From Begonia masoniana (taxonomy: Eukaryota; Streptophyta; Magnoliopsida; Cucurbitales; Begoniaceae): a stretch of DNA of 64,000 nt. This document shows, piece by piece, positions 57,572 through 64,000 of this stretch (within the stretch, counting starts at the first letter, position 1; each line of letters starts with the position of its first letter). The translations under genes were made by a program, and so were the position numbers. The stretch covers positions 71,136,573-71,200,572 of the forward strand of contig CM039502.1 of the NCBI GenBank assembly GCA_022432975.1, read 5' to 3'. The notes below the pieces were generated by a model. That model did not search any database, had not been told where the DNA came from, and was given only the letters and a program-made list of their open reading frames with translations.

Positions 57572-59397
57572 CCAAACAAAGCCGTGTGGGGAGGATATTG
57601 AGCTACGGCCCAATTCCCAGAGCGGACAATATCTTGCTGGGAAAAGAGGTCGTTACATCCAAGTTGTTGGGTTTAGATTACCAGATCGAGTACAAACAAG
57701 GGAAGCATAATGTCGTGGCTGACACTCTCTCTCGAGCACCCCATTTTCCGCCACCGACGAACCCACAATGCCATACTATAACACAAAATACTCCTTAGTG
57801 GATGCAGGAGGTCGTCTCCAATTATGAAGGAGATGCGTGGGCAGCAGATCTGATCACCAAGTTGTCTGTTAACTCTCCCCAGGAGCCTTCTTTCTCTTTT
57901 TCGAATGGCTTAATCCGTTTCTAAGGCAGATTAGTCCTGGGGCAGGGGAACGCCATCAGAACTAAGGTCCTCAAGACTTTACGCGATTCAGCCGAGGGGG
58001 ACACTCGAGTATTCAAGCAACGATACATCGAGTCAAGTCCCTATTTTGGTGGCCAGGGCTTACTAAGGATGTCCAAGCATACGTCGGAAGTTGTGATATT
58101 TGCCAGAGGTGCAAACATGAACATGTGAGCTATCCTGGACTTCTCCAACCACTTTCGATACCCCAATACCCTTGGACTCACATTGCCATGGACTTCATCA
58201 AAAGCCTACCAAGCTCCCTTCAATCCAACTGCATTCTAGTGATGGTGGATCGCTTCACCAAGGACGCTCATTTTCTGGCTCTCCGTCATCCATTCACGGC
58301 TGTCCAGGTAGCCAATTTGTTTCTGGATAATATTTTTATGTTGCATGGGATACCCCAGTCGATGGTCTCGGTCAGGGATCCGATATTTCTTTCCTTCTTT
58401 TGGCAATCTGTTTTTTCTTCACTGGGAGCAGAACTGAATACTTCCACTGCCTATCACCTGGAATCAGATGGCCAAACGGAAAGGCTTAATCAATGCCTAG
58501 AAATGTACTTACGCTGTATGACATTTTGGAAACCTTCAGCTTGGCGGCAGTGACTTCTCTTAGCTGAATGGTGGTACAACACTATGGTCCAGACAGCCAT
58601 TAAAATGACTCCCTTCGAAGCTCTATATGGACAACCACCACCCCGGCTAGCCCTGGGCCCTTACCTACAATCTCCCTCCGCCGCTGTTAACGGTTTCCTC
58701 CGTGACCGCCATGCGATGGATACCCTGCTGAAAGAGAACATTGCCTAGGCTCAAAGCCGGATGAAACTTTATGCCGATCGCAACAGAACTGAAAGGAGTT
58801 TTCAGCCCAAGGATTGGGTTTATCTCAAGCTCCAGCCCTAACGACAACAATCTGTTGCCGCTAGACCAGCGCACAAACTTGCTCCGAAATATTTTGGTCC
58901 GTTCAAAATTCTGTCTCGGGTAGGATAGGTCACCTATAAGTTTGCATTACCAAACAGAGCGCGTATTCATCATGTTTTTCACATTTCCTTATTAAAGAAG
59001 ACAATTGGTAGCCACTCTCTCTCCTCCACACTTCTTCCTCCAGACTTTTATGCCGACAAAACTACCGAGGTTCCTCTCTGTCTTCTACAAACCCGAGTGG
59101 TCAAGCGTAGAAATTTTCCTATCACTCAATGGCCGATTTAGTAGAAGGAGCAACCAGTTGCCGACGACGCTACATGGGTGGACTCCAAGGTTATTACCGC
59201 CCGTTATCCAAATTTTTGACCTTGGGGACAAGGTCCGTCTGAGGGAGATGACTATCATAGAAGAAGCATCTATGATGAGCTATGCAGTTGGGCCACTAAA
59301 GGGAAACGGTTACGGTTGAACCTTCATCTGACGTGTCCAATCCGTTGGAAGAGGAAGGAAGCACATAAAGCCAGTAGCACGGGGAGTTAGAGGGGGT

Positions 59398-59818
59398 TGT
59401 TAATTTGTTGTTTTTCCTATTTTTCCCTCTCTTATTCTCTGTAATCGTTTTTCTGAAAGATAGTAGATTTTCTCTTTCCGATCATATTGTTGTTGTCACA
59501 ACAGCAAGCGCTGTCATGTGGACAATGGAACTGGGCTTAGGAGTTGGGCCACTAAGAAGAGGAGAAGCAACCGATTACTAAAAGTTCAGCCCAATTGGGG
59601 AAGCATGAAGGAATCTATGGCCGTTAGGAGTGAAGAGGCATAAAGGTGGAAGAGAGCAGGGGGAGGGTGTGAAGAATATTGTCTGTAATTTCCTTTTCTG
59701 TTGTTTTTAAGATTTGTTCGTACTATTTTCTGTTTTGGAAGAATGAATGACGAATACCTTTTTTGAGATTTTACAAGAGATTTCATTACTTTCAGTTGTG
59801 TATTGAGATTACACAACA
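59398..59818 (+). repeat. LTR between the two chromovirus bodies (gypsy 3 and gypsy 4)
   Basis: 421 bp, TGTTAATTTG to TTACACAACA. Immediately left is a purine tract (AGAGGGGG, 59389-59396) that follows the pol end of gypsy 3. Immediately right (two-base spacer) is a PBS (TGGTATCAGAGA, 59821-59832) that starts gypsy 4. It therefore acts as 3-prime LTR of one element and 5-prime LTR of the next. Confidence 0.75.
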
Positions 59819-59820
59819 AT

Positions 59821-59832
59821 TGGTATCAGAGA
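59821..59832 (+). other. Primer-binding site of gypsy 4
   Basis: TGGTATCAGAGA, an initiator-Met tRNA type site, two bases after the LTR end. Confidence 0.8.
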
Positions 59833-59854
59833 AGCGACGATCGAGAAGGAGAGA

Positions 59855-61505
59855 ATGGCAGAAACGAGAACCAAAACGAACGAGGAAAACATGCGGAAGC
59901 TAACTGACGTGATTCAGGGATTACAGACGGCCATGGCTGACATCGCAGCACAGGTGGCCATCGTCGGCCAAAGTTTCCAGAGCCTTCAAACCAAACACGA
60001 TTGCATGGAAGGAACCCTTTAGTCCTTTCAACCCAAACATGATCGATTGGAAGGAACGCTTCAGTTCTTCGTGCAAGATTCGGCGGGCAAGCACGAGGCG
60101 GTTTTATCCCTGCTATCCAAGCTATCTCTTACTCAGACGAACAACAGTTCGGCACCACCGCAAGGATCCGACCCCTGTTGGAGGCCACAGACGCCAGGAA
60201 ACGCAAGTGGGATGTTTAATGTATCAGAAGCAGGGCCGAGTTTCCTTCGACAAACAGAATCCCAGCTTAAAAGACCCATGAGGGGCGACCCATTCCCACC
60301 TCCGGGATCTAACACAGTGATACCTCCACATTTATAACCAGGACCATCCGAAATCCGGGCGAACCCGCTACCCCGGTTACCACCATACTCGCCGCCTCTC
60401 GGAGAACCAGTATATCCGAACCACCATCAGGTCCTTCGATATCCAAGGCTAGAGCTGCAAAGTTTCACGGGGGAGAATCCCTCGGAGTGGCTAAGAAAAG
60501 CTGATAGATTTTTCGATTTACATCAAGTGGGCGAAGAATCAAAAACTAGATATGGCCGAATTATACTTGTGTGATAAAGCCGATGTTTGGTTCCACGGAT
60601 GGGCAGCAAACAGAAGAGCAATCACTTGGGGCCAGTTTTCCGCCGCCCTTTGTAAACGTTTCTCAACTAAACCAGGGGAAGACACCATAGAACCTTTATG
60701 CAAGTTGCGGCAAACTAGTTCCGTGTTAGAATACCTGGAAAGATTTGAAGAGCTGAAAGCCCAAGCACAGCTACAGTTGCCGGCAATGCCATAGTCATTT
60801 TGGGTTGCGAGCTTTACGAGTGGATTGAAAGAGGAGGTGCGTGCAATGGTTAAGATTTCTCGCTCCGACAATCTGGAACTGACCATTGAAGTAGCTGTCC
60901 TCCAAGAGGCGGCTCTAAAGGTGACAAAGACGACCCGGTTTGTCTCGAACCAGCATTGGGCGAAGTTATCCAGACCAGTATTTGCTCCTCAGCCGGGTAA
61001 CGACCCAACACAGGACATCGCCAAACTCCCCACCCAGATTCAAAAGGTGCCACAAGCAAACCTACAACTTAAGAGGAAGATGGGTCTCTGTTGCAAGTGC
61101 AACGAAAAGTACTACGCGGGCCATACTTACAAGAACTGCCAGCTCAATATGATGGTGGTTGATTTCGGCGACGATGACGACCCGAGCGAGGTTTGGCCTG
61201 AGCAGCAAGAAATAACGATACCGGGAATGGAACAGAGTGACCACAACCGGGAGAAACCGGTGGAAGTTTCCTTATACGCCCTCGCCGGCCAAACGACCCA
61301 ATCTGTGGTGCGATTATCAGGTACGATCGGTCACCAACGCATTTCCATACTCATTGATAGCGGGAGCACCACCAGTTTCATCAACGACAAGTTGGCCGGA
61401 CACCTCCATTTCCGTTTAATAGCAGGGCCAAGCGTTCCGGTCATGGTTGCGAACAGAGCTCACCTGTTCAGCGCTGCGTTGGTCGAGCCAGTGACTTGGA
61501 AATAG
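59855..61505 (+). pseudogene. Gypsy 4 gag and protease (frameshifted)
   Basis: ATG 59855 lies 22 bases past the PBS. Gag starts with a helical region (TDVIQGLQTAMADIAAQ), then a Pro-rich linker and the gag core (LELQSFTGENPSEWLRKADRFF, then in another frame LCDKADVWFHGW, ITWGQFSAALCKRF, VLEYLERFEELKAQ, FTSGLKEEVRAMV). The nucleocapsid finger is of the CxxC...GHxxxxC chromovirus type (CCKCNEKYYAGHTYKNC, near 61090). The protease active site is ILIDSGSTTSFI near 61350. Stops occur at 60018-60020, 60335-60337 and near 60794, with a frameshift near 60540 and a TAG at 61503-61505. Confidence 0.82.
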
Positions 61506-64000
61506 GGGAGTCTCTTCTTTACATTCCCATTGAGGACTCTACCTTTCGGAGGAAGCAATCTCCTTTTGGGCTTCGACTGGATGGCAGCCCACAGTCCTGT
61601 TACTTTTGACCCGCCGACGCACCAGATCAAAGTTTCTTACCACGGGAAACAGGTCAGTTTACCTTACGCCAAGCCCAAGGAGAAAATTGAGGGGGCCCAC
61701 TTTAAATCCTTGACTTCTTATTTTAATTGCCACCCTTTTGGGTTCGTGGCATACATTGCTTCCCAAGCAGAAACAACAGCAGAGGATATACCCGATCAGG
61801 TTAGGGCTATTCTGTAGGATTCTCCGATGTTTTCGCAGCACCATCAGGCCTTCCCCTGGTAAGGGACCAAGACCACGCTATTATTCTCCATCCCGAGGCC
61901 AAACCATTCAGAATACTCCCTTATCGCTGCCCCTATTCCCAGAAGGTTGAAATTGAACGGCTGGTTCGTGAAATGCTCGAAGAAGGAATTATCGCTCCGA
62001 GCAACAGTTCCTTTGCGTCTCCAGTGTTGTTAGTCAAGAAAAAAGATGGCCAATGGCGATTTTGCATAGATTATCGACAGCTCAATGCACTAACAGTCAA
62101 GGATAAGTTTCCGATGCCCATTATAGATGAGCTGCTCGATGAGCTGCACGGTTCAACCTTTTTCTCTAAACTGGATTTGCGGGCAGGATTCCACCAGATC
62201 CGAGTACGGGCAGAGGATTGCCACAAAACCGCCTTCAAAACACACCACGGATTGTATGAATTCAAGGTGATGTCGTTCAGTCTTACGAACGTGCCAGCCA
62301 CTTTTCAATCTCTTATGAACAATGTGTTTCGGGCCCAGCTTCGGAAATTTGTCTTGGTGTTTTTCGACGACATCCTGATTTACAGCCCCTCGCTCGCCTC
62401 TCACTGTGATCACTTACGTGCGGCTTTACATATTCTGCGACAGCACAAGTTGGTGGTTAAAAGATCCAAATGCTCTTTCGCCAACCACAAGTGGAGTACC
62501 TTGGCCACATTATATCCAGCGAGGGGGTGCAAGCTAACCCCTACAAAATTGAAGCAATGGTGAATTGGCCAAAGCCAACCACAGTCAAGCAACTTCGGGG
62601 TTTTTTGGGAATGACCGGGTATTATCGCAAGTTCATCCGTAATTATGGTATATTAGCATGTCCCCTTAATTCTCAGCTTAAGAAGAACTCTTTTTCCTGG
62701 AATACAGAGGCCGATAATGCTTTCCATGCATTGAAGCTTGCAATGAGTAGACCGTCGGTCTTTTCTCTGCCATTTGTTATTCAGACTGATGCTTGTTTGG
62801 GAGGTATGGGCGCCGTCTTAATGCAGAATCGGAGAGCGATTGTGTTTATGAGCAAACCGTTCAATACGAAAAATATGGGAATGTCTATTTATGAGAAGGA
62901 GCTTTTAGCATTAGTGTCAGCTATTCAACTGTGGTGCCATTATCTCGAAGGTAACAAGTTCATTGTTCAAACAGATCACAATTCCCTGAAATACCTTTTG
63001 GAGCAAAGAATCACCACTCCCTTGCAACAGAAGTGGCTTGACTAAACTGCTCGGGTTGCACTATGAAATTGAATATAAGCAAGGCAGCCACAACCTGGTG
63101 GCTGATGCACTATCTTGCCAGCCAGAGAATTCCCTCCTCGAGACCTTACATTGCCGGGCCATAACTGTGCTCTCACCAGTATAGATAACAGAGGTAGTGT
63201 CTAGTTACGAAGGGGATACCTGGGCCAGCGACATAATGGCTCAAAAGATGCTTGATTCTTCCCGCCTGACTAAATTCATTTTAGTGGATGGATTGTTTCG
63301 TTTTCACAATAAGTTAGTGCTCGGGAAAGGCAACGACATCCAGGCCAAGGTCCTAAGACACGTCCATGAGTTAGCCAAAGGGGGCATTCAGGGATACAGG
63401 CCACTCTCCATCGGATTAAGTCAACCTTCTAGTGGCCAGGGCTTTCTAAGGATGTTCATCATTTTGTTAGCAGTTGTGATACTTGCCAACAGTGTAAACA
63501 TGAACATGTGCCTTACCCAGGCCTTCTTCAGCCCCTTCCAATTCCTCAACATCCATAGATACACATTTCTATGGATTTTATTGAAGGATTACCTAGCTCC
63601 CTTCAATCCAATTGCGTCTTGGTGGTGGTAGACCGTTTCACAAAATATGCTCACTTCTTGGCACTCAAGCATCCTTTCTCGGCAATTCAGGTAGCTAACA
63701 TATTTTTGGATAATATATTTAAACTGCATGGCTTGCCTGTGTCCATAGTATCTGACAGGGACCCGATCTTTTTATCCCAATTCTGGCGATCATTATTCAC
63801 TTCTATGGGTACTGAATTAAGATTCTCATCGGCTTACCATCCAAAATCTGATGGCCAGACGGAAAGAGTTAACCAGTGCCTCGAGATGTATTTGCGGTGC
63901 ATGATTTTTCATAAATCATCCACGTGGCGTCAATGGTTACCTCTAGCGGAATGGTGGTATAATACCACATTTCAATCAGCGATCAAGATGACCCCTTTTG
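61506..64000 (+). pseudogene. Gypsy 4 RT, RNase H and integrase (decayed, runs off the window)
   Basis: Continues from gag/protease (LLLGFDWMAAHSPVTFD). RT has LLVKKKDGQWRFCIDYRQLN, FSKLDLRAGFHQIRV and catalytic FFDDILIYS; the usual SFGLTN reads SFSLTN. After a frameshift near 62480 come YLGHIISSEGV, LRGFLGMTGYYRKFI and RNase H (IQTDACLGGMGAVLMQ, YEKELLALVSAIQLW), then after another shift near 63035 EIEYKQGSHNLVADAL. The integrase core (SMDFIEGLPSS, VVVDRFTKYAHF, SDRDPIFLSQFW, SDGQTERVNQ) continues to the window edge. RNase H is similar to gypsy 3 (perhaps three quarters identical), so the two are related subfamilies. Confidence 0.85.

Larger units (their letters stand above)
56830..57657 (+). 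mobile_element. Cassandra TRIM retrotransposon carrying 5S rRNA-like sequence
   Basis: Complete 828-bp element. LTRs lie at 56830-57209 (380 bp) and 57281-57657 (377 bp), with only 71 bp between them holding a PBS (TGGTATCAGAGCC, 57212-57224) and a polypurine-rich end (57263-57280). A perfect 5-bp target duplication TCCAA flanks it (56825-56829, 57658-57662). Both LTRs contain an 80-base stretch closely matching plant 5S rRNA, the defining trait of Cassandra elements. It has no coding capacity, so it depends on proteins from other elements. LTRs differ at roughly 9% of sites by eye, many G/A and C/T, so the insertion is old. Confidence 0.95.
56329..59240 (+). pseudogene. Gypsy 3 chromovirus pol (RT end, RNase H, integrase, chromodomain), interrupted by Cassandra
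   Basis: Plus strand. RT thumb/connection (QLRAFLGLTGYYRKFI), RNase H (IQTDACQGGMGALLMQ, YEKELLALVSAVQLWRHYL, LKYLLEQRITT), then the Cassandra insertion at 56830-57657, after which RNase H resumes (KLLGLDYQIEYKQGKHNVVADTLSR). Integrase follows with IAMDFIKSLPSS, VMVDRFTKDAHF, VRDPIFLSFFW (the usual SDRDP is altered) and ESDGQTERLNQ. A GPFKIL...VGXVTYKF region and a chromodomain-like end (DDATWVDSKVITARYPNF) near 59220 complete it. Lesions include TAA at 56768-56770, a frameshift near 58100 and stops near 58554, 58746 and 58840. Confidence 0.85.

Noticed and set aside
57153..57575. Antisense ORFs of up to 140 codons
   Set aside because: They run through the Cassandra LTRs and 5S-like domain; no coding signal.

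Overview
The window is nuclear DNA of a flowering plant, most likely a eudicot; I cannot name the species. Evidence: a two-exon phenylalanine ammonia-lyase (PAL) gene with the intron in the Arg codon typical of plant PALs and MYB-type AC elements upstream; a seven-exon mitochondrial NAD-isocitrate dehydrogenase (IDH) gene; and a dense layer of plant LTR retrotransposons (Sirevirus copia, Tekay/Del-like gypsy, a Cassandra TRIM with 5S rRNA sequence in its LTRs) plus hAT-type MITEs. Two 100-N scaffold gaps lie at 22622-22721 and 56229-56328.

Layout. 1-10182: an older minus-strand copia-type LTR split by a young, almost intact plus-strand Sirevirus (640-9798, TSD TATCT) with gag, pol and an envelope-position ORF. 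10183-11382: unresolved LTR-like DNA. 11383-22621: a minus-strand chromovirus (gypsy 1) whose 2.8 kb LTR carries a 27-bp minisatellite. Its right half (about 18522-22621) is an indel-ridden second version of sequence already present and looks like unpolished long-read gap filling. 22722-28929: a second minus-strand gypsy element (gypsy 2) nested in the gag of a minus-strand copia element. 29685-30199: a large palindromic MITE.

31185-49898 is the genic core: PAL, then IDH, both on the plus strand. Before a second Sirevirus copy (34499-46469, minus strand, TSD TCATT) landed between them, the PAL stop and IDH start were about 1.3 kb apart. That Sirevirus copy is decayed and carries a 2.64 kb gypsy solo LTR (TSD CAGGA) in its own 5-prime LTR.

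49899-54270: IDH 3-prime flank, two nested hAT-type MITEs and empty AT-rich DNA. 54275-64000: decayed retroelement ORFs, a gypsy RT remnant and two chromovirus bodies (gypsy 3 and gypsy 4) that appear to share one LTR. A complete Cassandra TRIM (TSD TCCAA) sits in the RNase H domain of gypsy 3.

The two host genes are not functionally linked: PAL channels phenylalanine into phenylpropanoids and IDH works in the mitochondrial TCA cycle. I found no bacterial-type system. The most notable points are the Ser-Ser-Gly triad in place of Ala-Ser-Gly at the PAL MIO site, the Cassandra element, the clean nested insertions with readable TSDs, and the probable assembly artefact.
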